Source: Martinezella rhizogenes (GTDB lineage Bacteria > Pseudomonadota > Alphaproteobacteria > Rhizobiales > Rhizobiaceae). From it: a stretch of DNA of 64,000 nucleotides. Both the position numbers and the translations under genes were made by a program. The DNA lies in the NCBI GenBank assembly GCA_013322215.1, contig JAAMEZ010000021.1:310001-374000 (forward strand), written 5' to 3'. This document shows positions 1 through 7,521 of this stretch, piece by piece. Numbering within the stretch: the stretch's first letter is position 1; each line of letters begins with the position of its first letter. Below the pieces are notes generated by a model. It saw only the letters and a list, made by a program, of their open reading frames with translations. It ran no database searches and was not told the DNA's origin.

Positions 1-369
1 CGGCGTGGGAATAATGACCTCGTCGCCCGGATTGCAGGTGGCCAGCATCGCATTGAAGATCACCTGCTTGCCGCCACCGGAAACGACGATCTGGCTTGCA
101 TCGTAATCGAGGTTGTTGTCGCGCTTGAATTTTCGGCTGATCGCGGCCTTCAGCGCCGGCGTGCCGTCCATCGGCGGATATTTGGTATCGCCGCCGAGTG
201 CAGCCGCGTGCGCTGCCTCGATCGCATGGGCGGGGGTCGGGAAATCCGGCTCGCCGGATGAAAGGCTGACGACCTTGATGCCCTTGGCGGCCAGTTCGCG
301 GGCACGCTGGGTCATGGCGGCGGAGGCGGAGATGGAAACGTTCTTAAGGCGATCTGCTGTGGAAGGCAT
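1..369 (-). CDS. Class I/II aminotransferase (aspartate aminotransferase-like), C-terminal part beyond the window
   Basis: Only the first 123 codons are present; the gene runs off the left edge. The N-terminus starts MPSTADRLKNVSISAS and carries fold-type I aminotransferase landmarks: SSGEPDF near residue 39 (substrate-contact loop), KYPPMDG, then VVSGGGKQVIFN and NPGDEVIIPTP, which form the start of the PLP-binding domain. The family transfers amino groups between an amino acid and a 2-oxo acid in the cytosol. The catalytic lysine lies outside the window. It begins 46 bp after pxpA on the same strand and is probably the last gene of that operon, so its substrate may be the product of the Pxp pathway. 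Confidence 0.85.
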   Translation of the reverse strand, partial: MPSTADRLKNVSISASAAMTQRARELAAKGIKVVSLSSGEPDFPTPAHAIEAAHAAALGGDTKYPPMDGTPALKAAISRKFKRDNNLDYDASQIVVSGGGKQVIFNAMLATCNPGDEVIIPTP

Positions 370-415
370 TGGCGTGATCTTTCAGTGGAAGTGAAAACTT
401 GGCGGCCGGAGGCGA

Positions 416-1183
416 TCAAGATGCAAGCTCTGCCGCGGGCGCGAGCGTGGCGCCAGAAGCCTCGATTTCGCTGCGGATGATACGGGCAAGGTCGAGCGAG
501 CCGGGCGTATCGCTGTGGACGAGGATCGATCGGGCTGGCATTTCAAACGTGCTGCCGTCGATCGCCTCGACGGTCCCATCCGTCAGAAAGCGACGCACCC
601 GTTTGCGAACCGCGGCCTCGTCCTTGACCAGCGCGCCCGGCAGACCGCGGGTGACGAGCCTGCCGTCGGCATCATAGGCACGGTCGGCCAGAAACAGCGC
701 CAGCGTCTTCAGTTTCGCGCGCCTTGCCGCCTTTTCGATTTCACTGCCCGACGTCACGAAGACGACCAGACGCGGATCGACCGTGGAGATGGCATTCATC
801 ATCAGATCGGCGAGCGCCGCATCGCGGTTGACCATATTGCCCATGGCCGCATGAAAGCTGAAATGTCCAACGGTCATGCCCTCGCTCCTTGCGATCGCAA
901 TCAGCGCGCCGAGCTGATAAAGCATCTGCTGCCGAAGCTCGTCCGGCTGGAACGGCATCTCGCGCCGACCGAAGCCGGATCGGTCCGGCAGGCCCGGATG
1001 CGCGCCGATACCCACGCCGTTCTCCTTTGCGAGACGCACCATGCGCGCCATCGTTTCCGGATCACCCCCATGAAAACCGCAGGCGATGTTGGCCGACGAC
1101 ACGATCTTCATCATCGCTTCGTCATCGCATAGCCGATAAGGACCGAAACCTTCGCCCATGTCGGAATTCAGATCGATTTTCAC
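416..1183 (-). CDS. pxpA: 5-oxoprolinase subunit A (LamB/YcsF family)
   Basis: The 255-residue product starts MKIDLNSDMGEGFGPY, the family signature, followed by SSANIACGFHGGDP, the usual metal-site region. Full length for PxpA. PxpA, PxpB and PxpC together hydrolyse 5-oxoproline (pyroglutamate) to glutamate using ATP; A is the deacetylase-like TIM-barrel subunit. The start is GTG at 1183, preceded by a GAGGAGGAAG ribosome-binding site; there is no better ATG. It lies 31 bp downstream of pxpC. The association with biotin carboxylase genes upstream leaves open that this set acts on a related carboxylated or cyclic amide compound rather than pyroglutamate. Confidence 0.9.
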   Translation of the reverse strand: MKIDLNSDMGEGFGPYRLCDDEAMMKIVSSANIACGFHGGDPETMARMVRLAKENGVGIGAHPGLPDRSGFGRREMPFQPDELRQQMLYQLGALIAIARSEGMTVGHFSFHAAMGNMVNRDAALADLMMNAISTVDPRLVVFVTSGSEIEKAARRAKLKTLALFLADRAYDADGRLVTRGLPGALVKDEAAVRKRVRRFLTDGTVEAIDGSTFEMPARSILVHSDTPGSLDLARIIRSEIEASGATLAPAAELAS

Positions 1184-1214
1184 CGCTTCCTCCTCTTCGT
1201 CTCTGCCGTTGCGA

Positions 1215-2210
1215 TCAGGCCATCGCCTTCAAGGCACGCTTGACCATTTGCGACGTCCGTCTGACGTCCCCGACATAGCGGGCCACGGCCTGTTCAACCG
1301 CGCGCGCCTCCGCATGCGTCGAGCGGACGAAGCGGAGCCGGGTGCCGATCCGAGCCTGGCCAAGTCGCCACAGATCGCATTCGATGACGCCGGCGATCTT
1401 GGGATAGCCACCCGCGGTATTGGCATCGCTCATCTGAATGATCGGCTCGCCGGCGGGCGGAACCTGGATCACGCCGGGCACGACGCCATGCGAGCGCATC
1501 TCGACCGTCGCCGTCGGTTTGATCGGTTCCCCGGACAGGCGATAGCCGGTGCGGTCGCTGCTCGACGATATCCTCCAGCTCTGGTTCCAGAAGGTTTCGC
1601 CATCGGCGGCAAACAGCTCATGTTCACCGGCCGGTATCGCGCGGATCGGTAATGCTCCGTCGATCATGGCCGGGAAAAAGTCGCGCAAGGCGATCGCAGG
1701 CTCGACAACGGCAAGACCACTTGCCGGCAGGGAGAGCGCATCGGCGGATGTGCCAAATTCAATCCGGTCGCCCTTGATGAGCGCGCGACCGGCATTGCCG
1801 CCGAAGCCGCCGCGCAGGGACGTGCTGCGCGAGCCCATGAGAACCGGCACATCCAGCCCTCCGCGGAAGACGATGTAAGCACGCGCTAACCTATGCGGCT
1901 GCCTCAGTTCGAGGATCTGGCCCGGCTCGGCGACGTGAGTGCACCAGGCAATCAGCTCTCGTCCGTCCAGTACGAGGCTGCCATCCGCACCCGTGACGGC
2001 AAAGACGCCGCCCGTCTCGAAGCGCAGTTTGAACGGAAAGGTCTGAACCTCTATCGCAGCCGCATCGTCGTGGTTGCCAACGAGGATATTGCCGATCTTC
2101 ACCGCAAGAGGGTCCATCGCGCCGCTGGCCGTGACGCCGATGTCGCGATAGCCGGGACGACCGAGATCCTGGATCGTGTTGAATGGGCCGGTTTCAATGA
2201 TCTCGATCAT
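1215..2210 (-). CDS. pxpC: 5-oxoprolinase subunit C (biotin-dependent carboxyltransferase/KipA family)
   Basis: 331 residues starting MIEIIETGPFNTIQDLGR, the classic N-terminus of the KipA/PxpC/urea amidolyase central domain, continuing DIGVTASGAMDPLA. C-terminal motifs include DANTAGGYPKIAGVI, typical of the family. The open frame extends further upstream, but the ATG at 2210 overlaps the pxpB stop by 4 bp (ATGA) and gives the conserved start. The protein partners PxpB in the ATP-dependent half of 5-oxoprolinase. The fold also occurs in allophanate-forming carboxyltransferases, so specificity is inferred from the full pxpABC set. Confidence 0.9.
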   Translation of the reverse strand: MIEIIETGPFNTIQDLGRPGYRDIGVTASGAMDPLAVKIGNILVGNHDDAAAIEVQTFPFKLRFETGGVFAVTGADGSLVLDGRELIAWCTHVAEPGQILELRQPHRLARAYIVFRGGLDVPVLMGSRSTSLRGGFGGNAGRALIKGDRIEFGTSADALSLPASGLAVVEPAIALRDFFPAMIDGALPIRAIPAGEHELFAADGETFWNQSWRISSSSDRTGYRLSGEPIKPTATVEMRSHGVVPGVIQVPPAGEPIIQMSDANTAGGYPKIAGVIECDLWRLGQARIGTRLRFVRSTHAEARAVEQAVARYVGDVRRTSQMVKRALKAMA

Positions 2211-2914
2211 AGCTCGATCCTTGCCGGCAGAAAGCGGACGATATCGCCGGGCATCATCAAAGCAGGCGTCGCTGAGGTCGGATCGAACATCTGCAGCTCG
2301 GCGTGGCCGAGGGAATTCCAGCCATTCGGGCCAGTCAGCATCGCAACACCTGTCTGCATTCCACCGATCGTGACGCTGCCCTTCTCCATCCTGAGCGATG
2401 GAACGGTCTTGCGTGGCATATAGATGCGCGGATCGAGCCCGTGTAGATAGCCGAAACCGGGAGCGCTCCCCAAGGCGAAGACGCGGTAGCTCGCCTCGTG
2501 ATGCAGGCGCACGACCTCGCGATCGCTCAAGCCGCAAAAATCGCAGATGGCGGGAAGATCGATTGCATAGGCGCCACCATAATGAACCGGGATTTCGATG
2601 ACTTTTCCCGCGAGGTCCAGGCTCTCGGCGTTGTTCCATGCCTCAAGAAGCCGAAGCGTGACCAGCTCGGGGTCTTCCGGCGTCTCCTTGAGGATCGCCA
2701 GGAGATTGGTCATTCCGGGGATCACTTCCGCTATATCGGCCCAACCTCTTACCGTCTGTGCCAAAGCCCAGATCCACCGCTGCGCGGGCAAATCGAATTC
2801 GCCCGGCGCTTCCAGCAGGAAAGATCGCGTGCCGATGCAGGAAATCCGTGCCCGGCCCTTGGCGGCGGGAACGATTTCGCGCGACGAGGTGATAGTGTTC
2901 GACGTAGCAATCAT
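2207..2914 (-). CDS. pxpB: 5-oxoprolinase subunit B (KipI family)
   Basis: 235 residues. Recognisable family motifs are VHYGGAYAIDLP, the CDFCGLSDREVVRLH stretch, and FGYLHGLDPRIYMPRK, with the C-terminal GGMQTGVAMLTGPNGWN seen in PxpB/KipI and in the allophanate hydrolase subunit 1 fold. It overlaps both the upstream carrier-like gene and downstream pxpC by 4 bp, so translation is probably coupled and the three subunits are made in step. Confidence 0.9.
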   Translation of the reverse strand: MIATSNTITSSREIVPAAKGRARISCIGTRSFLLEAPGEFDLPAQRWIWALAQTVRGWADIAEVIPGMTNLLAILKETPEDPELVTLRLLEAWNNAESLDLAGKVIEIPVHYGGAYAIDLPAICDFCGLSDREVVRLHHEASYRVFALGSAPGFGYLHGLDPRIYMPRKTVPSLRMEKGSVTIGGMQTGVAMLTGPNGWNSLGHAELQMFDPTSATPALMMPGDIVRFLPARIEL

Positions 2915-3336
2915 GGCAGCGGCTCGATTTCGAACAGGGGATCACCGAATCCGACCAGGGTTTCGGGCTCCACCAATTGCCTGGCCAGCGAACCGGATCT
3001 GCCGGCGGGAATGGGAAGCAGAACGGAACTAATGCGAATAAAGCCGATCACATCCCGGTTTGAGACCCTGCGAGGCAGACGCTCGGCTGCATCGGAATCC
3101 GAAGGATGCAATGGATAGAAGTGACCCGCCATTGGCGCTTTGATGATCGCCATCGGTATCGCCGGCTCGGGCTGCGCATTTCCCGTCAGCTTGATTTGGG
3201 CGCCCGCAGCCTTCGAGACGACGATGCGCAGATTGCCGCCCGGTCGCGAAATTTCTATGCCATCGACGCCTGCCGCCGTCAGCGCATCAGCCAGAGCCGC
3301 GATGGTCGAAGGATCGCTAAAGTCGATCACACTCAT
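2911..3336 (-). CDS. Biotin carboxyl carrier-like protein lacking the biotinylated lysine
   Basis: 141 residues. The N-terminal 45 residues resemble the N-terminal helix/strand part of AccB (IEISRPGGNLRIVV). Residues 65-140 have the barrel-sandwich pattern of a biotinyl domain: IKAPMAGHFYPLHP, then RDVIGFIRI, and VGFGDPLFEIEP at the end. At the hairpin where a carrier has EAMKM the sequence is SSVLLPIPAG (103-112), so the acceptor lysine is missing. The start at 3336 has GAGGAGGGCGGC upstream and overlaps the accC stop by 4 bp; an in-frame ATG 24 bp upstream (3360) is less likely. It could be a structural or regulatory subunit of the neighbouring carboxylase; it is not simply a broken accB because the frame is intact and the termini are conserved. 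Confidence 0.7.
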   Translation of the reverse strand: MSVIDFSDPSTIAALADALTAAGVDGIEISRPGGNLRIVVSKAAGAQIKLTGNAQPEPAIPMAIIKAPMAGHFYPLHPSDSDAAERLPRRVSNRDVIGFIRISSVLLPIPAGRSGSLARQLVEPETLVGFGDPLFEIEPLP

Positions 3337-4715
3337 GCCGCCCTCCTCTGCCGAAGCCATTGCTCCAGATAGTGAATATCTGTCTCGCCGCGGGCAAACC
3401 CTTCATCCTCGAACAACGTGCGCAGTAACGGCAGGTTGGTGGAAATCCCTTTTATCCTTGTGGCAGCAAGCGCCTCGCGCATTTTGGCCATGGCTTCTGC
3501 CCGGGTAGGCGCATGAACGATCAACTTGGCGATCAGTGAGTCATAATAGGGCGAAACCCGATAGCCGGCGTGAATATGGGTATCGACTCGGATATCCGAC
3601 CCTTCCGGCAGTGCCAGATCGGAGATCGTGCCTGCCGAAGGCAGGAAACTTTCGGAATCCTCGGCATTGATGCGGCATTCGAAGGAATGGCCGGCACACG
3701 CCACATCGTCCTGGCGTATTTCAAGGGGAAGACCCTGGGCGACCATTATCTGTGCTTGGACGATATCGATCCCGCTGGTCGTCTCAGTAACGGGATGTTC
3801 GACCTGCAGACGCGTATTCATTTCGATGAAATAGAAAGCCCCATTTTCGTAAAGGAACTCGAAGGTTCCGACGCCGCGATAGCCGATCTGCCGACAGGCT
3901 TCCACACAGGCCAGACCGACAGGCTCGATCACTTCCGAAGAAATCCCGGGCGCCGGGGCCTCTTCCACGACCTTCTGATGCCGGCGCTGCATCGAGCAAT
4001 CACGATGCCCGAGCCAGACGGCATTGCCGTAGATATCGCAGAGCACCTGAATTTCGATGTGACGCGGATGCTGGAGGAACTTCTCCATGTAGAGCGCCGG
4101 CGAGCCGAAAGCCTGACGGGCCTCCTCCCGCGTCAGGGCAATGGCCTCATGCAGCTCGCTTGCGTCGGGAACTACCCGCATCCCTCTGCCGCCTCCGCCG
4201 CCGGCGGCCTTGATGATCACGGGATAACCGATCTCCTGGGCGGTCCGCTCGACCGAAGCCGGATCATCCGGAAGAGACGTATCAGGACCGGGCACGCAAG
4301 GGACGCCTGCAGCAATCATTGCCCGCTTCGCCGCTATCTTGTCGCCCATGGTGGCGATTGAGGAGGCTTCGGGGCCGATGAATGCGAGGCCGGCTTTCTC
4401 CACAGCTTCGGAAAAAGCAGCATTCTCGGACAGAAACCCGTAGCCGGGGTGGATCGCACCCGCCCCGGTCAGCTGTGCGGCAAGGAGGATCGCATCTTGA
4501 TTGAGATAGCTGCCGGTCGCGTTCGCGGGACCGATGCACAGAAAGGTGTCAGCGGTCTTGCCGTAAGGCGCCCGCCTATCGGCTTCGGAGCAGATCGCGA
4601 CCGTCTTCAGGCCGAGTTCGCTACAGGCCCGCTGAATTCGCGCAGCAATTTCGCCGCGATTTGCGATCAGGACCGTATCGAAACGTCGACCCGCCTTGTC
4701 GAGAGCTTCCGCCAC
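3333..4715 (-). CDS. accC: Biotin carboxylase (AccC-type)
   Basis: 460 residues, the normal length of biotin carboxylase. N-terminal VLIANRGEIAARI, the ATP-grasp glycine loop AGGGGGRGMR, and the catalytic/metal segment EMNTRLQVEHPVTE are all present. The enzyme carboxylates biotin on a carrier protein using ATP and bicarbonate. The start is GTG at 4715, sharing one base with the stop of the carrier gene upstream (TAGTG). Because it sits in a pxp operon and not next to accA/accD, it is more likely a pathway-specific carboxylase than the fatty-acid enzyme. The carboxyltransferase partner may be PxpB/PxpC, whose fold is related to such enzymes (inference). Confidence 0.9.
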   Translation of the reverse strand: MAEALDKAGRRFDTVLIANRGEIAARIQRACSELGLKTVAICSEADRRAPYGKTADTFLCIGPANATGSYLNQDAILLAAQLTGAGAIHPGYGFLSENAAFSEAVEKAGLAFIGPEASSIATMGDKIAAKRAMIAAGVPCVPGPDTSLPDDPASVERTAQEIGYPVIIKAAGGGGGRGMRVVPDASELHEAIALTREEARQAFGSPALYMEKFLQHPRHIEIQVLCDIYGNAVWLGHRDCSMQRRHQKVVEEAPAPGISSEVIEPVGLACVEACRQIGYRGVGTFEFLYENGAFYFIEMNTRLQVEHPVTETTSGIDIVQAQIMVAQGLPLEIRQDDVACAGHSFECRINAEDSESFLPSAGTISDLALPEGSDIRVDTHIHAGYRVSPYYDSLIAKLIVHAPTRAEAMAKMREALAATRIKGISTNLPLLRTLFEDEGFARGETDIHYLEQWLRQRRAA

Positions 4716-5155
4716 TACGCGATCTCCGCCAGGACTTCGCCCGTCTCGACTTCACCGCCATCTATTTCGGTAAGGTGCCTGATGCGGCCAGCCTGCGGGG
4801 CCGCGATCTTGTTGAAGACCTTCATCGCTTCGATGATGAAGAGCGTCTGCCCCTCCTCCACCGCGTCGCCAACCTTGACGAAAGGCTCCTGCCCGGGTGC
4901 TGGTGCCCGGTGCAAGACACCGAAGATCGGCGCCTTCACGGTCACAGCGGTGCCTTGCGACTTTTCTGAAATATCGCAGCCTTGTTCAGCGCGACCAGTT
5001 GCTACGCTGGCAGCCATCTGCGCTGAAGGAAACGAATCCGTCGGATTGAGCGTTCGGAAGATCCGAACCGTAACATCCTTTTCCGTTACCGTGAGCTCGG
5101 TAACGTTGGATCGTCCAACAAAATCGATCAGTGTTTTTATCTTCGACAGATCCAT
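4715..5155 (-). CDS. accB: Biotin carboxyl carrier protein
   Basis: 146 residues from MDLSKIKTLIDFV, a typical AccB start. The C-terminal biotinyl domain has KAPIFGVLHRAPAPG, VGDAVEEGQTLFIIEAMKVFNKI with Lys112 as the biotin acceptor, and the closing VETGEVLAEI. It is the first gene of the acc/pxp run and is followed directly by accC. The ATG at 5155 has no close Shine-Dalgarno sequence; a GGGAGG lies about 24 nt upstream and an in-frame TTG at 5194 would use a longer N-terminus, but homologous starts favour 5155. The lysine-less paralogue at 2911-3336 is encoded in the same operon. Confidence 0.88.
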   Translation of the reverse strand: MDLSKIKTLIDFVGRSNVTELTVTEKDVTVRIFRTLNPTDSFPSAQMAASVATGRAEQGCDISEKSQGTAVTVKAPIFGVLHRAPAPGQEPFVKVGDAVEEGQTLFIIEAMKVFNKIAAPQAGRIRHLTEIDGGEVETGEVLAEIA

Positions 5156-5424
5156 GCGAGAACTCGGTATTTCGGAGCACCTCCCGCAATCCAATGGGTA
5201 ATGACAGCGTTTGGCTGCCTTCCTCCCTACACGATGGCTTTCACGATGGGGTCAAAGGAACTTTTGATGACGCAGCCCCACGCTCGATGAGACAGCTGTA
5301 GCCAATCGATTTATCAAGGCCTCAAGGTGATTTTGTTCGCCAGGAACCAGAATCGCTCGCGAGGTTTGGCGTCAGGTACGGCAAATCGCCAGATCCGAAC
5401 GTTGGGGCTGGCGGTTCCGGGAGG

Positions 5425-6453
5425 TCAGGCGGCGCTCGCCTCGCCTTGCGCAACCATCCGCGCAGCAAGCAAGACGGCCTCCTCGCTGGCGCCGACATTG
5501 GCGATGCCCTTGCCGGCAATATCATAGGCTGTACCATGCGCGGGTGTGCAGACAGGGAACGGCAATCCACCGAGCATTGTCACGCCGCGATCGAAACCCA
5601 TCATCTTCATCGCGATCTGACCCTGATCGTGATACATGGTTAGAACTGCGTGGAAGCCGCCTTTCAACGCCGTCAGGAATACGGTATCGGCAGGAAACGG
5701 TCCTTCGACCTGCCAGCCCATCTCAACACTCTGGATGACGGCGGGCTCGATGATGTCGATTTCCTCCATACCGAAGCTGCCGCCATCGCCGGCATGCGGA
5801 TTGAGCCCGGCTACCGCGATCTTGGGCTCGGCGATCCCGGCCTTGACCAAGCATCTCCGCGTAAGATCGAGTTCCGCAAGAATGGCTTCCTGCGACATGT
5901 GGGAGGCAACGGCCGAAAGCGGAATATGCGACGTCACGCGCGCATTCCAGATCTTTTCCAGCACGTTGAATTCCCGCATCTTCTGCGGGAACTGCAGCAC
6001 ATCGGCGATGAAGCGAATTTCGTCGTCATAGCCCGGATAGGCAAGGCGCATGGCCTTCTTGTTGAAGGGCGTGAAGCATACCGCATCCACTTTGCCGTCA
6101 CGGCCAAGTTCGAGGGCATTGCGGAAGTTTTCAATGGCAAAGCGCCCTCCGATGAGAGCCGCCTCCCCTCTGCGCACATCGACAGGCGCCAGATTGCCGA
6201 GGTCCACGAAGGCATGCGCTGTCACTGCCTGCCGGCTGATATCACTCAAGGACACCGGCTGCAGCTCGGGGATTACACCCGCAACCACCGCTCCATCGTT
6301 CAGAATACGGCGGTCGCCGATAACCACCAGCCGCGCGGCTTGGTGCACCCGTTCGGAAACAAGCAGTCGGGCTGCCAATTCGGGGCTGACGCCTGCGGGG
6401 TCTCCCATGGCAAGTGCGATGAGGGGACGATGAGCCGCGCGCATGTCATTCAT
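5425..6453 (-). CDS. PdxA-family 4-phosphate dehydrogenase (PdxA2-like)
   Basis: 342 residues from MNDMRAAHRPLIALAMGDPAG, the PdxA N-terminus. Metal-site and substrate motifs include TSHIPLS, GLNPHAGDGG, YHDQGQI and TPAHGTAYDIAG. PdxA proper oxidises 4-phosphohydroxy-threonine in vitamin B6 synthesis; the PdxA2 branch oxidises 4-phospho-D-threonate/erythronate in catabolic clusters. Being in a catabolic operon next to a GntR regulator, without ksgA or surA, points to the PdxA2 branch. It is separated from accB by about 270 bp without a gene, so the two may be cotranscribed or have separate promoters. An alternative ATG is at 6444. Confidence 0.8.
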   Translation of the reverse strand: MNDMRAAHRPLIALAMGDPAGVSPELAARLLVSERVHQAARLVVIGDRRILNDGAVVAGVIPELQPVSLSDISRQAVTAHAFVDLGNLAPVDVRRGEAALIGGRFAIENFRNALELGRDGKVDAVCFTPFNKKAMRLAYPGYDDEIRFIADVLQFPQKMREFNVLEKIWNARVTSHIPLSAVASHMSQEAILAELDLTRRCLVKAGIAEPKIAVAGLNPHAGDGGSFGMEEIDIIEPAVIQSVEMGWQVEGPFPADTVFLTALKGGFHAVLTMYHDQGQIAMKMMGFDRGVTMLGGLPFPVCTPAHGTAYDIAGKGIANVGASEEAVLLAARMVAQGEASAA

Positions 6454-6513
6454 TTTGGCTACCCGATCTGGCGTGAATGAAGTGACGCTATCGAAGCGAC
6501 GGGACAGCGTCAA

Positions 6514-6533
6514 GTATTCTGTATACAGAATAC
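6514..6533. promoter_or_regulatory. Perfect 20-bp palindrome, likely operator of the divergent GntR regulator
   Basis: The sequence GTATTCTGTATACAGAATAC is identical to its reverse complement. It contains the TGTATACA core seen in many FCD-type GntR operators. It lies between the divergent pdxA2-like gene (start 6453) and the GntR gene (start 6638), 61 bp from the former, where it could control both promoters. Function is inferred from position and symmetry. Confidence 0.7.
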
Positions 6534-6637
6534 AAAATGTAAAAAGGCTACTCGTCGGCGATCCCGGGCTGGACAGTCATGGGTGGAAAAGATACGTCCA
6601 GAACAACGTCGTTACTTTTGAAGACCAGGGGATGGAC

Positions 6638-7336
6638 ATGGTTGCAGGCTCCGATCCGCTTTCGAGCGTGATGGATGCATTGGCGAGCGGGTCCGGGCCG
6701 ATTGCCCGCATGTCGCTTCACGACGCAATCGTCAACCGGCTGCGCGACATGATCATCGAGGGCGAGCTGCCGCCCGGTTCCCGCATCCATGAAACCCTGA
6801 TGGGCCAACGGCTCGGCGTGTCCCGCACACCCTTGCGCGAAGCGATAAAATTCCTCGCGAGCGAGGGACTTGTCGAGCTCGTACCGAGCCGGGGGGCTGT
6901 CGTGCGCCAGTTCAGCGCCAAGGATCTCAGGGACATGCTGCTTGTGCTCAAGACCCTCGAGGTTCTGGCGGGTGACATCGCCTGCAAGCGCGCCACCGAC
7001 GAGCAGATCGCCCATATCCGATCCCTGCACGAAGAGATGCTTGGCCACTATCGCAAGCATCGGCGCATGGAATACTACAAGCTAAATCAGAGCATTCACT
7101 CGGCCATCGTGGCCCTCTCCGACAACGAGCCGCTGGCCTATACCCACGGCATGCTGCAGGGGCGCCTGAAACGAATGCGCTTCGTCAGCCATGAGGGCGA
7201 AGAGAATTGGGCCAAGGCTGTCTCCGAGCATGAAGAGATGATCGCGGCTTTGGAAGCCCGGGATGCGGCTCGCCTGTCCGAAATCATAGAGCGGCATCTG
7301 TCGGCTGCTTGGGAGCGGGTCGAGGTCTCGCTCTGA
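6638..7336 (+). CDS. GntR-family transcriptional regulator, FCD (FadR) type
   Basis: 232 residues. A winged helix-turn-helix spans about residues 25-90 (LHDAIVNRLRDMIIEGELPPG, GVSRTPLREAIKFL, LVELVPSRGAVV). The FCD effector domain covers about 95-220; the NQSIHSAI segment carries the usual metal-binding histidine (His154). The ATG at 6638 is chosen because AGGGG sits six bases upstream; the frame stays open to 6443 but includes the operator region. It is divergent from the pdxA2/acc/pxp operon, and the palindrome at 6514-6533 is the likely binding site. Ligand is unknown, presumably a substrate or intermediate of that operon. Confidence 0.9.
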   Translation: MVAGSDPLSSVMDALASGSGPIARMSLHDAIVNRLRDMIIEGELPPGSRIHETLMGQRLGVSRTPLREAIKFLASEGLVELVPSRGAVVRQFSAKDLRDMLLVLKTLEVLAGDIACKRATDEQIAHIRSLHEEMLGHYRKHRRMEYYKLNQSIHSAIVALSDNEPLAYTHGMLQGRLKRMRFVSHEGEENWAKAVSEHEEMIAALEARDAARLSEIIERHLSAAWERVEVSL

Positions 7337-7521
7337 CGGGGCCTGCGTGAGCACGGCAGCAGGGTGTCGAAGCCTAGCCCGCCTGACATGACAAAATCCA
7401 TCGCATCGACACCACAGATGAGCCTGCACACCGATCGCAATCGCGGAACGGATCGTCGCAGACCCTTGACCAGCGGGGAATCGGATACACTTGACGTCAC
7501 GAGTGAACGACTGGAGAAACC

